Numbered from the stretch's first letter, positions 11,379-24,360 are shown. The stretch is DNA of 64,000 bases from Muricea muricata (GCA_963855995.1 OY979717.1:70540354-70604353), one strand, 5' to 3'. Numbers and translations: made by a program. The notes: a model not told the origin generated them from the letters alone.

Positions 11379-13790
11379 CACCTTAAACTGTACTGCATAG
11401 ATATATTAAATATTTGTGTCAATATTTCCATATTACCACACTAGGTCCATATCTTGTGTTGTATTTAAAGAACTCCCTAAATTTTCATATAACATTTCTG
11501 TTGTTCTTATTAATTTACTAACAGGCTTTAGTAAAAAATGTCTGTCCTTCACGTTGTAGTTTTAACATTTTTAATGTATTTCACGCCTGGCATTTTGCAC
11601 GCGAAAACGATCATTCGAAGTGAGACAATTTTTTTCGCTACCGCGAATATAATTTTGGAGCCTGGTAGGGCATTTAAATATTGAAAAATTCCTTAAATTC
11701 GTCAAGCTATTCCTGGTGCGCGTTTTCCTTGGTGGGTATTTGAGGGCAATAGGGAGGAAGAGGGTTTCTCGAGGATTAAAATGATATCAATATCGCCATG
11801 GTTACGCGCAATGTTTTTCCCAAAGCTTCTTCTTCGAGGCATTTTGCGCAATGGCGTATTTTTGTTCGAAGTTGTTAAAATGTGGCAACTTCGGCTTGTA
11901 TAGGTTCCTTCGTTCAGGTTTCTTTTCATTTAATTTTTGGTTCCTATAGAAGTTCAGACATTTGTTAAAGTTCGCATGTTTTTTGTTTTTTAAAAAATGT
12001 GGTATAAAGGATCCAATTGTTCCTTTAAAAAAGGCGAGAACCTGAGATATCCAAAGTTTGTGAGTATACGCGAAAGAAAACAAGGTTCGACACGTTAGCG
12101 GTTGAAGACAACGGCCAGGGCCGTAGCCACCGGGGGGGCTGGGGGGGCTGCAGCCCCCCCAATAATTTCGCAGACTTTATGACCAAAATAATAAAGCTTT
12201 AAAATGCTGACGATTGACTAATTTTTTTGTGGCTACATAATTCATAATAAACTGAGAAGAATTGTATTACCAATCTTTTTCTGCTACTTAACTGCAGTAT
12301 TACACAGTTTAATTGTAATACTGAAGTAGAACTTTGCAGTCTTGGTGGTGGCCATCTTTCATTTCAGATCTCAGCGGCAATTACAAAAGCAGGGCTATAC
12401 TTCATGTAGTCGTAATTATAACATGACTCAATGAAGCTTTTTAAAAAACAAATTAAAAATTTAACATGTAAATGAACTAGTATTTATTTAATATGAAGAC
12501 AAAACCATGAAAATGTGATGAAAAAAAACCATCCCGACTCTTCGTTTGTCATCTCTTTTGAGAAAATTTCCATTTTATGTGCCGTGATATCATTTGTTGA
12601 TCAAATGACCAATGTATCAGTTTGAGTAATGTCTTCAAGAAACCAAAAGTCAATTTTATCGTTTTTTAAAAATAAAAGCTCTGAAAACACGCACAGGTAA
12701 GCTTTTTGGAAGGATTTATATGTCTCGACCTAAATAATTTCTGTATAACTGTCTTTATTAATAAAAGTAGTCCTTTTTAAGCCTAAATTCTGCATATTTC
12801 AAAGTGAGAGACTGATGGTTGGCTTAGCAATGCCATCGACGTCAGAAGGCCAAGTAGAAGGCTCAAATGATACAATAGTGGAATTGCCTGAACATGAAGC
12901 CGAGTCGCAAAATGATTGTCGCAACTTTGCTGAAGCCATTAACGAAAATACAGTCGAGATGAGGTAGCCGAGTTTTTGTGTTTCTCCAATTACATATAAA
13001 AAAATTATATATATTTTCAGGTATTGTTTTATGACAAGGACTTATTTTCATAGGAATAATTTATCATTGTTAACGAAGCCCTATCAACCTCGTAACAATA
13101 TAACGTTTCCAAAGACCCAGTACAAGTTATTCAAGCGAGCGTTCCAAAGTTCTTGGTTTGATCGTTTTCCATGGCTGCAAAAATGTTCTTATATTTTCTT
13201 AAAGTATTCTCATTAATTCTTCCACTTTCAAGGTGTAAGCTTTAACTATTTTACTTTCAGAATGTTTTACTTTATGCACTACAAATACTGTATTACTGTA
13301 AATATAACAAAATTTACAGTAAATATCATAATTATGCTTCAAAAAAATTCCATACAACACTGTTCCAAATTCACATATGACCTCATGTGCATGAAACAAT
13401 GTGTTTCACATGAGATCACATGGTTTCACATGTGAATTTAGAACAGGGATAAACATTATAAACCAAACAAAATACCCAGTTCACTATTTTTATAATTTTG
13501 AAAGCCATTAATTATAGTGACATAATCGATTTTTGAAGGTGTTCTTGTATCATAACCCTGATAGATGCCTTGTACTGCATACACTCTGGCCCATATAGTT
13601 GGTAATAATACAATTTGATTCAGGACAAGTACGCGTATACCCATGCAATAAATTCAACAAACGTTTAATAAGGTTGAATTGAATATATATTTTAACGAAG
13701 CCAACATTCACATTACAAGCGCGTATGTTATGTAACCAGTAGACACACTAACATGAGTTAGGTTGTTTACACGCAAATTTAAAACTAATT
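11379..13790. other. Non-coding region with one repeat terminus
   Basis: No gene is recognised. At about 12,116-12,166 a GGCCGTAGCC segment is followed by G7, G7 and C7 runs around GCTGCAGC, which looks like the end of a dispersed element. ORFs of 60-93 codons here overlap each other on one strand and have no domain. Confidence 0.45.
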
Positions 13791-13979
13791 AACAAATAGA
13801 TTTCATTTTTGCGTGCGTCTGTACTGTAATAGATCACAGATGACGTCATAGCGTGTGAAGAACAAAAAAGTACGCACGAGACGCAGTCGAGTGCGTGACT
13901 TTTTGTTCTTCACACGCTATGGCGTCATCTGTGATCTATTACAGTACAGAAGCACAAAAAAATGAAATCTATTTGTTTT
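13791..13979. repeat. Palindromic MITE
   Basis: Near-perfect inverted arms of about 80 bp: AACAAATAGATTTCATTTTT and GTACTGTAATAGATCACAGA on the left match their complements on the right, ending ATGAAATCTATTTGTT. The left arm contains TGACGTCA (CRE-like palindrome). No ORF is present. Confidence 0.85.
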
Positions 13980-14578
13980 ATATTATAATAAAGTTGACAA
14001 AAATCATGCGAAGACCCGCGAAATAAATTAGCTAAATTAGATCACGCCATCAGCTGACGTCATCCGTGCGTGTGTACTTTAATAACACACAGCTCGCGAC
14101 CAATGAAAATGCAGAATGAACACGTATTATTATATAATCCTTGATAGATAGCGAGTAGCGAAACAATCATCTTCCTATAGAGATTTCTTTTAAAAAAATT
14201 GCTTGAAAATCAAATTTTTTGTTGAATATTCCGGCTTCGCCCTCATCAACTATCACCGCATAGAAATCTCGAGCTTGTAATCTAATAGCACTTATGCGGG
14301 TTTTCCCTAAAGCTATTGTCCTCACCACCAAGTCTCACTTTCATGTAAAGAGAACGTATATACGCACACCCACATAAAAGTCTAAATCCATTTTAATATT
14401 GCATTTGAAGCAAACAAATGTTTTGAGAATTCAGTATTCTCAACGATTTAGCATGCTTTAGTGACTCTATTTCTTAAATGCAAACTAGTCAGAAGAGGTT
14501 AAACTTTTACGTGCGTGCACGTACGTGTAAAAACCGGATAACTGGACAGCAGCCCTCAGTAATAGAGCTATCGGCGAT

Positions 14579-14990
14579 GCATATTTCGAAACCGTAGACT
14601 GTCAGTCGCATCATTGATGGTCAGTCGCATCATTGATCTCGTCCAAGCCTATGTGTCTGATAAAACTAATGGATTTTTCTTTTTAAAATTTTAAATAATT
14701 CAATCCCTGACCCAAACCCTAAACCTAACCCTTACAAAAATCGTATAAAATTTAAAAAAATATAAGAAAAAAAGTTTGATGAACTTATGGGATTCGAACC
14801 CCTGCCCAATCTATTTAAAGTCGCACGCCCAGACGACGGAGCTAACAACGAGCTTACTGGAAGCCGTCGAAACTATTTGTATTTATAATACAACTTCGTC
14901 TAATCGACACGAGAGGAATCTGGGAACGAAATCAATGATGTGACTGACCATCGATGATGCGACTGACTATCTACGGTTTCGAAATATGCA
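14579..14990. mobile_element. MITE with 8-bp target duplication (hAT-like size)
   Basis: The ends GCATATTTCGAAACCGTAGA / TCTACGGTTTCGAAATATGC are inverted repeats. Both sides carry the identical 8-mer TCGGCGAT (14,571-14,578 and 14,991-14,998). Subterminal CAGTCGCATCATTGAT units are also inverted across the element. The 8-bp duplication suggests hAT, P or Merlin mobilisation. The interior holds a tRNA-like stretch and the telomere-like string AACCCTAAACCTAACCCTTA. Confidence 0.85.
14781..14872 (-). pseudogene. tRNA-like (Lys-type?) relic inside the MITE
   Basis: On the minus strand, TAGCTCCGTCGTCTGGGC resembles an A box/D arm, GACTTTAAAT resembles the anticodon loop of tRNA-Lys(TTT), and GGTTCGAATCCC is a canonical B box/T loop. 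The anticodon and T stems have mismatches and the acceptor ends do not pair well. It is therefore a degenerate tRNA or tRNA-derived SINE head, not a functional tRNA gene. Confidence 0.5.
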
Positions 14991-15291
14991 TCGGCGATAT
15001 ATATTCACTCTATACAGTATAAAAACAGTAAAATCGATATGGATGCCAATAATTCCGCAAAACAAACATCATATTCGCTATTCTTTTAACTTTCTTGAAT
15101 TATTTGGTGATTTTTATCATAGTGAACTTATATATAGATTTATGAACCAAAAGAATTAAAGGCCATATGGCATGTATAAAAGATATACCGTTAGTTACAT
15201 GACTTACCTCGTGTTTACCCGCTGTCCTCCTTGGCGAATACTAGAAGACAGCAAGTACAGCATTATCGGATATTGATTAAAACTTTTATTA

Positions 15292-15569
15292 CACTGTTAA
15301 AAAAATCACTGTAAATTTACAGTAAAAAGTACTGGAAGCTTGGACGCAAAAAAAGTACTGTAAAATTACAGACAATTGTTAAGTACTATATATTTTAGTT
15401 TGTATTTACATTGTAAATACTGTAAACATTACAGTATTTTACCTGTTAATCAAAATACAAACAAATTGTTTTATTACAGTACTTTCTTCTGTTACCCGTG
15501 ATTACAGTACTTTAACTGTAAAATATTACAGTAGTTGTTGCTGTAAAAATACATTTATTTTTAACAGTG
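15292..15569. mobile_element. MITE with TA target site (Tc1/mariner-like)
   Basis: TA (15,290-15,291) precedes CACTGTTAAAAA; the right end TTTTTAACAGTG is followed by TA (15,570-15,571). The interior is built from repeated ACTGTAA / TTACAGT pairs, giving extensive self-complementarity. It is 278 bp with no ORF. Confidence 0.85.
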
Positions 15570-15571
15570 TA

Positions 15572-16998
15572 TGAGTAGTTAGTTATTTAGCAACTTTATA
15601 TTACGAGGGTACCACATGACAGTATTATAGAGAACAGATAAGCCCGTAGGCCTTGTCCTAGATTGCGTTGATTTTAGAGAAAGAGGAAAACCGAAGTATA
15701 AGGAGAAAAACCCTCCAAGCACAGGATACGGATCAACTGTGGGAACTCTCTTACATGAAATTCCACACACCAGGCTTGCGCCACCCGTGTTCCCTACTAC
15801 GTCCGTGCTTAACTAATGGTTATAATACTAATGGTCTCCCGTATGCTCCATCCGATTTCTGCTTAGTTTTAATTTGTCCTGAATCGGAGTACATATTATA
15901 TGTGATACTCACAATGTGGAGTTTGTATATATCCGGTACGCATTTGAATTTGAACGCCACATGGAATTTTACTCACTCCTCGAGGGGCAAATGCATTGTG
16001 CTCTTAAAATGTCCGTTGGACTTCCAATACAACAATTCTGAATGTTGGCCAGCCCAATTTTTATTGTGACTTTCGGTCAACACGTTTTTCTTTAGTTTTA
16101 CTATAAAACTATTATGCGGTAGAAATAGCGAGCCTTCAAGTTCATTTATTTGAAAAAAACTTGTATTTTCAGAAAGGCCATGAAAAATCACGCATAAAAC
16201 ATTGTTACGTTTGCCCTGGTTTTCAAGCGGTTTTTAACATTGCTGCTTCAAAATGGAAGATCAAAAAATCCTAAAATGGCGCAAATTATGTTGTCCGCCA
16301 TCTTGGATATTCGTAGATATTCATGAACATCACAAGTGGGATCACGCAATTCTATTTTCTTACGAAACATGCACTGATATGCGCCCATAACCGCACGCAC
16401 GGTAAGTGTTTCGGATTTCGGAAGGAGCTGAAAAGGTATATTTAGATGGCTTATCTCTCTTATCCATCTTATGTCTTATCCATCAAAACATAGTTAATTA
16501 ATGAGGTAAAAACTTAATCCAAGATGGCAAACAGTTCATTGATTTCGGTGAGAATATCTCCCAAAATAAAACAAGTATAAAAATTTGATAATAGTCTTCT
16601 ACACATTGTTTTTGAATCTCTTTCAAGTGAGACGAATCAAATTTTTGTTGCCTTTTCCCTTTAAAAGTAGTCAACTATTGCACTTAAATTAATAGGCCTA
16701 GTTGTTAGTCATAACTTCAATTAGTTCTTAGTTATAGGTTACTGCATGGCTAGCCAGAAAATTTAAAAGCAATACCCAAGAAGAAGTCTAGTTACTATAC
16801 TGACAAAACAAACTCATAGACACTCAATATTCAATGATTGTGATGTCACACGTTATTGTGTTGCATATCAAGTAATGTTGAATATCTGGACACTAGACAA
16901 GAACACAGTCACAAAAATTCTACCAAAGAAGTAAAATAATACACTGACCACTGTGAATTTAAGTGCTCTTTACAATGCAATAAAAAATAATTGACTTA
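15572..16998. other. Non-coding region with one unassigned 133-codon ORF
   Basis: The ORF at 15,668-16,069 (+) has no recognisable domain, no signal peptide and no homology visible to me, and is probably chance or a decayed repeat. Nothing else is supported. Confidence 0.4.
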
Positions 16999-17514
16999 TA
17001 CTTTCATGTCATACGCATAGTTTTCAGCAAATTATTGTATTACTGCTCATCGGTATGGGGTAACATCACTGCAAGTAACATCCGCAGACTTCAAGCAGTA
17101 CAAAATTTTGCTGCTTGAATTATTATGAAAGCAAGAAAATTTGATCACATAACTCCTTTGTTGAATGAACTGCACTGGATTCCCGTTAAACTCTATTTGT
17201 TCTACCATGACGCTGTTCTGACATTCAAATGCCTAAACGGAACAACACCTGAATCACTATCTAAGCAACTTGTGACGAAAGCTGACATCAGCGGACGTTG
17301 CGCGAGGAACTCAAATTCTATGAATATCTCATCATTTCTCAAGAACGCAACTGGTCAACGGACATTCCATCATCGTGCTGTTTCCTTCTGGACCAAACTT
17401 CCAGAGAAATCGCTCTATATACTTCGTTATGTACCTCAATGGACAACGTTTTTTATTGAAATAGATTGTTTGCATGGGTACTTATTAATAATCCAGAATA
17501 AACAGAAAAACTGA
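16999..17514 (+). pseudogene. 3' end of a LINE reverse-transcriptase ORF (CR1/L2-like), decayed
   Basis: The frame from about 16,999 reads LYYCSSVWGN, then RRLQAVQNFAA, an in-frame TGA at 17,116-17,118, then RKFDHITPLLNELHWIPV, TFKCLNG and GQRTFHHRAVSFWTKLP, ending at a TGA. This order is the well-known C-terminal tail after the polymerase domain of non-LTR retrotransposons (RLQ..QN.AAR, LHWLPV, FKCLNGLAP, GQRTF..RA...WN.LP). The TGA replaces the Arg codon usual after NFAA, consistent with CpG decay of CGA. The catalytic domain is missing upstream, so this is a 5'-truncated dead copy. The clade call is from memory of motif style only. Confidence 0.8.
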
Positions 17515-20500
17515 GAAATATTTAGAAGGCTTAGGCCCGAAACTTTAATGCGGAAAAGTAATTTTTGACTTGCTGGGTAGAAGATTTGTCGGATGTCGAA
17601 GATGAAAGTGCCCCGTTTCTAGGAAAAGATAAAGTCACATTGCCACAAGAGCAGATGAATAGATGAACTTGACGTCTGTTCCTTCAGTAGGCAAATTATT
17701 TGGTCAGTTGTGTTTATTCATGATCAGTTGCTTTTCACAACTTAATATGGATGCATGAGCTTTGAACTAATACGTGTGTATTGAGGCTTTGCAGCTATCA
17801 ACCATTTATAAAAAGATTTTACGCGGTCATTTAAAGATTTCGTCGGTGTATTTAAAGATTTTTTGCGTCAGGGAAAATGTATTCGGTAAACTCTAAAGTT
17901 TAAAAAGGTCCTAGTTTGCAAAGTAAAGTATGTGTGCGTAAAGTTTAAGACTTTTAGCTTGCAAATTAAAATTTAAGTTTTGAACAATTATGTAAGTGTA
18001 AAAATAGCGAGCATAAGACCGACTTGAGAATCGTGGAGACGGCTTAATAAAACAGAGGAAGATCAGAGAGCTGGATTTAAAGTTCAACCGGTACAGCTGT
18101 CTAACGCTTGTTGATTGCTTTGGATTCAGCCCACATTTCCGTTGACATGCCAGAAGTTCCCTCGACCGTTGGTATAAAATTAAGGAGCGGGTCAGCTAAT
18201 ATTCGACAGTAATAGATCAGTGCAGGTAGATCAGTAGTTGAAGAATAACTTAATGAGGTGAAAACTCCACTTAAGAACGAGATGAATACATATCCGTAGC
18301 TGAGAGGGGCCTGGGGAGCAGTTTCCCCCAACAGGAAATAAAATTGAAATCGTGCCCCACCAAACCACAATTTGTTCTTGCCGATTTTAATCATTTTTAC
18401 TGAAGCTACAAATGACCTTGGTTTACTTAAAAATGGTAATGCCCTTTTTGAACAAATAAACTAATGATGAGGATATATTTGCTGTATATGGCAAACAAGT
18501 ATTTTGTTGTGGTTAAGTTCACTTATATTTCTGTGTTTACTTAAAGATTTAGGAGCTGAAGCACTGAATTTAATATTCTTCATTGTCTATAGAACGTATT
18601 TTTATTAATCAGTTTTTATGATTAAAACCTCTCCTTTGCTAAATTTTTCAGTAGTTCTCCCCCCCCCCCTAGAAATTGAGAGTCTGCTGCGGGTTTGGAC
18701 GAATACCAAAATATTTAGATCAGATCCACAAGAGGGTAAGAAGAACTACTACATGTCGAGACAAGGGAATAGCAGAACACGAACAAATCGTAAGTTTGTG
18801 TGGTGTTAATGGAAAGTGTGCAGTATTGAATGTAGAAATTGAATCAGTGCAGTAATGAAATTTGAAATGTTTCGTCTTCAAGCAACAAGTAATTAAACAT
18901 TTAGATTTATGATGTTACTTGCATAGTTGGTTCCTGAGGGAACAAAAAATTTTACAAATCCTAAATGTCGAAGAAAGTTGACAGATGATTGACACTACGG
19001 CAAATCGTATTTATTCATCTGCTTTTGTGGCAAGCTGATTAGACTTACAAAATCTTAATTTACGTATAATTTCACTAGTAATATTCATTTTCAATTTATT
19101 TTTCCGACAAACCCATCTATAATTTGTTCTTGCGTGCGTGACGTTTATTTCTTTTTTATATTTAATATATTTTAATAATGTTTCCGTCGCAGATAACGGA
19201 AACTAGTTGAATTTCGAAACCGAAACAGAAAAGTAATAAAGCTAAGCTGCATTGTATATACCTTGTTATCTTATCAACTATCAATTTTGCGATCAACTAT
19301 ATATTAATTTTAGTACTAGCTATCTTGTAAATTAGCTAGTGGTGTTCATTAATTTCTCTTTCGAATTCATGTGTTCTGTTTTGCAAAAAGTATGATACAG
19401 AATTGAACAAGATACCTGGTATGGACTTTTTATCATATTATAATGTTTCTCAAGGTCCCATGAAGTTGTAATATTTAATTTCCACAACAAAATGTAATTC
19501 TCATGAAAAATAATTAATAATTCATGAGCTATTATCGAACAGAAACACGTATTTCGTCACCTAATTCATGAGTTTAAAACTCAGTTAATAAGCTGAAAGT
19601 TGAATAAGTATAATGACGAAATTAGATAAGGGTCTCCATAACAACTGTCCACCATACCTTTATGTTATTTCAGGACGTTATAGCGAAAGAAACCCGGTTT
19701 GCTTTCGTTACACCCGCGTTAAGGAAGTGGAGAGAACATTTTGAATTACTACATGTAACTAAGGGAAGGAATTTGGGGGAAGCAAGCGAGGCGCCCGCCT
19801 CCTTTAGATTTTAAACACTGTCATGCATTTTTCCTGATATTCTCTTGTTAATATACAATAATAAGTGACTGAGATGACTGAAGAGAACATTGGGGTTTAA
19901 AAAGGATGGTTATGAACTAATTATTACTGAGCAAGTACCTCCTCAGCTGGTCTTTCCTTTAAAATAGCGCTTGTTTCAAATGCCCGTCAAAGTTTGTGAA
20001 AAATTTGAAACGTAGTGAATCATTTTACGTTCATTTCATAAGATATCTTTTTTAATTCGATTGTTGTAAAGTATACTAAAAACATTACGGATCTTACCGA
20101 TACCATATAAAAACGCTTAAAGTATCCCTTGATCGCTCACAATCGATGCCGATTATCGGTTGTAGGTTTTCATCATTCCGACGTCCCTGCTAACACCCCC
20201 CCCCCCCCGCCCCCCTCCTCTCATGTTGTCAGGGAATTACAAAAAACGTGATGAAGTAAAAGTGCGGCTTCAAATTGAAACTAAAAATGCCATGCATGAT
20301 ATATCGACCAGCTAAAACTGAAAGTGAAATTCCAGTGGAAATAAAAGGGCGTATGTGCGATCCCTACAAGTTTGGGCATGCAGCTCCCATCAATGGGAAT
20401 ATCCGATTATCAACTCTACAAAGAAATTTAAGCGGCAGAAGGTAATCTCATCGGTGATAACATCTTATGTATTGATGTAAGTACAAGCATGTAGGCATAA

Positions 20501-21423
20501 CTGTTGAGTTCGATCACAACACGTTAGCTTCACAGTGCAGTGTTTTCATTGATTGGTCAATAGTCCTACAATTTACAATTTTGCTACCATTAAGGATGAA
20601 TTATTTTCTGAGCGGTAATTTCATGGCTTATCATTGTGTACACAAAATATACATGACACTTGACTTTATAGCGTTTTTGTCACATGTACATCAGTCCGAG
20701 ACAGTCCGAGAGAACAGGATTTCATCGTTTGAATACTACCGGTATCCTTCCTGTATGAAGTTTCATAAAAAATCGAGTAAATATGAGTCGAATAGAAATT
20801 ATTTACCTTTTCCATATTTCCACTTTGAATAATTCTTTGAAAATCTATTGAAATTTAAGTTCTTTGTTCTGTACGTTTGCATGATCAACATAGTATCAGA
20901 CAAGTTAGTGGAAACATCTAAGATAAATTTACGTGGTTTTTCCGAAACTAAAATGATACTATTAAAATTCCCATTTTGAGAATTCCATTTGACAAATTTT
21001 AGCGTAGGTAGGTAAATATATAGATCTTATTAGGCAAGGTAATTGTTTCTCATAACAGGTGAGTGATTATTTACTGATTAATGAAATTTTCTTCTACCAT
21101 GTGCTGCCTTGTTACACAGGATGAAAAATCAGATTTGCACTTTGCCATGATGGCAACAAATAGGTTTTACTGCAAATTCTTGTGAAAATTTAATCAAGGC
21201 AGCTTAAAACACATATACTCTCTATCTAATAATCATTGCCATGATTGAACAGTAAATAAAACTGCATCAAGTGTGGAAAAATATCAACGCGTCAGTCAGC
21301 GAATGTCTTTTACCAGACATTGAATTGGAAAAATTTGCACGTGAATTACACTAGCAAATTTACTGCGATCACAGAAATTAGTTTTTCCCAAAATTTTTGC
21401 GATAGCAGAAATGATATAGTACT
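17515..21423. other. AT-rich region without a recognised gene
   Basis: Poly-C runs occur at about 18,658 and 20,196-20,219. A GAAACCGAAACAGAAAAG patch at 19,214-19,235 resembles the repeat at 25.87 and 27.15 kb. ORFs of 60-97 codons lack any domain. Confidence 0.45.
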
Positions 21424-22038
21424 AGTTTAGCTTTGTGGAAACACCACGTGAATTCTATTATTGCATAAGTGGCGGCGCCAGGGGGGGAGCAAGGGGGGGG
21501 AGGCAACATGCTCCCCCCCCCCAAAATTATTTTCTGCCCCCCCCCCATTTTGCCCTCCCCAGTTCTTGATAATTTCTGTAGAAACCATTAGTCGCTGAGA
21601 GCAACGGGTGTAGGAACCACACCGGCAGAGGGGCGACTTTTGTGAAAAATGGCCAAATGTTGTTGAAACATCTGAGTTGGATAGGCAAAATTGTAAAAAA
21701 TTATGAAATGTTGCTAAAAAGATTATATTTTTGGTAAATCTGGGAAAAATTTTTGGTTGGTCTATGAAAAATTTTGGTAGACCGGGACAATTTTTAAAGG
21801 CCTGAAAAAAAATTAGAAATGTCCGGGAAAAAAGTTTGGAAAAAATGTATGGAAAAAATCCAGGGGATCAAAAATTTTGGCAACGAGGGGAAGGGGAGAT
21901 TTCGTGACATTCTATTTTGCCCCCCCCCCAAAAAATGCGTGTTGCCCCACAAATGCCCCCCCCCCCCCAAATTCCGAGACCTGGCGCCGCCACTGTATTG
22001 CATAATAGATTTAAGTGGTGTTTCAACAAAGCTAAACT
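21424..22038. mobile_element. Nested TIR element with G/C homopolymer core
   Basis: Outer ends AGTTTAGCTTTGTGGAAACA / TGTTTCAACAAAGCTAAACT enclose a second inverted pair, GTGGCGGCGCCAGG / CCTGGCGCCGCCAC, with G7-G8 and C9-C11 runs just inside. The interior has tandem AAATTTTTGG-like units and no true ORF. It looks like one MITE inserted in the middle of another (the inner pair spans about 21,469-21,994). Confidence 0.75.
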
Positions 22039-22265
22039 AACATTGTATTCGCCATGCAAACGTGATCGTGACGTTAGTTTTCTATTCTTTACATTCTCGA
22101 TTTTTTGTTAACTAATTCCAGTCTTTTCTCATTTATATTAGGTTCTAATATATACATACACTCGTAGTTCTAATACAGAGGGACTTATAGCCGTCTCATT
22201 CATCGTCAATTAACTTCTAAAAATTATTACAACACAAATTTTAATTTTAACAGTCCCAAATTGAG

Positions 22266-24360
22266 ATGGCTGAAACAGAGAATGTTCATGTTAAACTGAA
22301 ACAAGCCATACTGCAAATTCGGACACCAGTATTGAGAGCAGAATCAATTGAAGAACTTTGGGTTGAACACATATCGGACGTCCTAGAAATTACAAATATC
22401 TCAGATGCAACTACGGTCGATTATTGGCACGAAATCACTCGTAGAATTGTAAGAATATTTTGCAAAGGGGGATTTAGAAGAAACGTAGCGACCTACTTCG
22501 ACACTGAACCGCCTTTTCAACTTGAAAAGTCATTCGTTTCAGGCAGCTGGAGTGAAGGTCTTCATGTTATATTTGAGTCCCCAGTAAAAATTCCACAACC
22601 AGACATGGATTTCATGTGCGTGCTTAAGGATATCAAGTTCACTGAAAGTGACCAAATTCAAGGAAACCTAACAGTAAGAGACGATACAACATTTGTTAAC
22701 GCTTACGTGACTGACGAAGCATGTGCTAAATTATGGAAAGATTTCTTATACGAATCTTCATCAAGCAAACAGCAGCTTTCCTCGTTAAAACTAAAGGAAA
22801 AATTCCAACGAAATTAGTCCAAAGCTGGAACTCTTTTTCGACTGCAATTCTTACACAGAGACTGTAATTTTTTGCAGCACGTTCTGAGTGAACCAGAATG
22901 TGCAGCGTTTAAAATAGATATCGACAGACGGCAGGAATCCACTTCTATAATTCATCCTGATGCTACAAAGTCTGTTTTTGATGCGCTTTTTAAATCACGT
23001 CTGGATTTTTGTAAAGAAATAGATAACACTCTTTTCAAAGTACATAACAGATATTTCCATTCTTGTGATCTTGTTTTGGCTTTGTCGTGCGCTGGGTGGC
23101 CTTTATCTGCTAATGAATGGGTTACTCGTGCACGAATGTGGCCTGATGAAGATTTAATTAAGAGAATTGCTCAAAATTGCTTCCACATTGTTCCAAAGAT
23201 TTCACCGGAAGGTTACTTCCGTTAATCGTTTTCCTCAGCCGAGACTACTTCAATAAAGCATTGGTCACCTTTTCAACATAAAGTAGTGAAAGCGTTTAAA
23301 GCGGTAATCAAATATTATCAAAATGTTTGGAGTTCCAATATGAACCAAATTATCAGAACATATCACCTGAAAACGATTGCATTTTGGTATATTGAGAAAA
23401 GAACGCAAAACTGTTTTAATGAAGGAAGTGTTGCCACACATCTTGTATTATAGCTTCAAGAGTTGGCAGAAGCCTTGAGAAAGCAGGAACTCCCAATGTA
23501 TTTTATGCCCAAGGTCAGTCTTTTGAAAAATATCGGAAATTATGAGGAAGTAATTGACATGGTTGACAAAATATTTCATTTATCTAGAAACTTGTCTGGA
23601 GTCGTGGACGTAGTAGGAAAAATAGCAAAACTAGATCTTACTGCTACTATCAGTGACGTTTATTTCAAATTCATGGAATGGAAACGTGTGAAAGAAACAA
23701 GACACTCAGATGTCGAAGATTGTCTATTAACACATTTGCTGCAAAATGATGAGGCCCACTCAGAAGATTCACAGAATGATTCTGAAGACATAAATTTAGA
23801 TGGATATCGATTTCTCTTTACAATTGTATTATATTTAATAGATTACACTTGTGTGCTTTTTGAAAACGTAGAATTGAGTTGAAATGCGTCATATATATTG
23901 AAATCGAGTGGAGACAATTAGTTTATGATTGTTATATTATATACGTAAACTTTATTATGTATTCAAACTTTTTTCTTGTTCGGTGGTCATGGTCAAAACG
24001 CTCCTGCTTATTCTATTTCAGCTGCAGACATCATCAGCGTACAATAATGGCCTTTTTTGGACCAAGGCTCCATCCAAAAACACGCCAAACGAGGGCTTGG
24101 TAAAAATCCCGCCAAAGCTAAATATTTTTGAAGAGTAAATGAACAAGCTTTTAGCAGGTTCTCCTGCATCGTTAAACGAAGAAGAAAAGAAATTTCGACG
24201 TTGCTCTAAGAGAAAGATAGCAAAGATTACGAATGTTAAACAGAAAATGTTGTATGGAATTGACATGCCGTTTATCATATTCGTATTAAGCGAATATTCA
24301 TCTACTCAACTTGTGTTGTTTTTGCTTTTTGTTATTGAATATCATAATCGAAAATGACGG
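22266..24360 (+). pseudogene. Mab-21 domain gene (cGAS-like nucleotidyltransferase family), copy A, broken by nonsense codons
   Basis: One frame runs from ATG 22,266 to 23,882. It shows the NTase signature SGSWSEGL (about residue 95) and, about 20 residues on, PDMDFM (D-x-D metal site). The Mab-21 C-terminal fold follows: SCAGWPLSANEWVTRARMWP, FHIVPKISPEG, then SFSSAE, YHLKTIAFWYIEK, LAEALRKQELPMYFMPKVSLL. That order fits the metazoan Mab-21/cGLR family, whose active members make cyclic dinucleotides that signal to STING. The frame carries TAG 22,815, TAA 23,223 and TAG 23,451. The last two lie in place of Leu codons (usual RLSFS; copy B has LVLLLQEL), each one base from a Leu codon. A likely second exon starts after TTCAG at 24,019 (LQTSSAYNNGLFWTKAPSKN) and has another TAA at 24,136. 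TTTTGCAG before 22,878 could be an acceptor, so the first stop might be intronic; the others are not easily spliced out. Start: first ATG after a plausible acceptor at 22,251. Confidence 0.8.

Noticed and set aside
14706..14733. Telomere-like AACCCTAAACCTAACCCTTA string
   Set aside because: Only about four imperfect units inside a MITE; not an interstitial telomere array or chromosome end.
15668..16069. 133-codon ORF as a possible gene
   Set aside because: No domain, signal or splice context; composition is like the surrounding DNA and it overlaps an antisense ORF, so chance is likelier.
22815..24138. A reassigned genetic code to explain in-frame TAA and TAG in the Mab-21 copy
   Set aside because: Other long frames in the window (609-aa ORF, helicase exon 3) end at ordinary stops and the stops lie where paralogue or family have Leu, one base away; point mutation is simpler.
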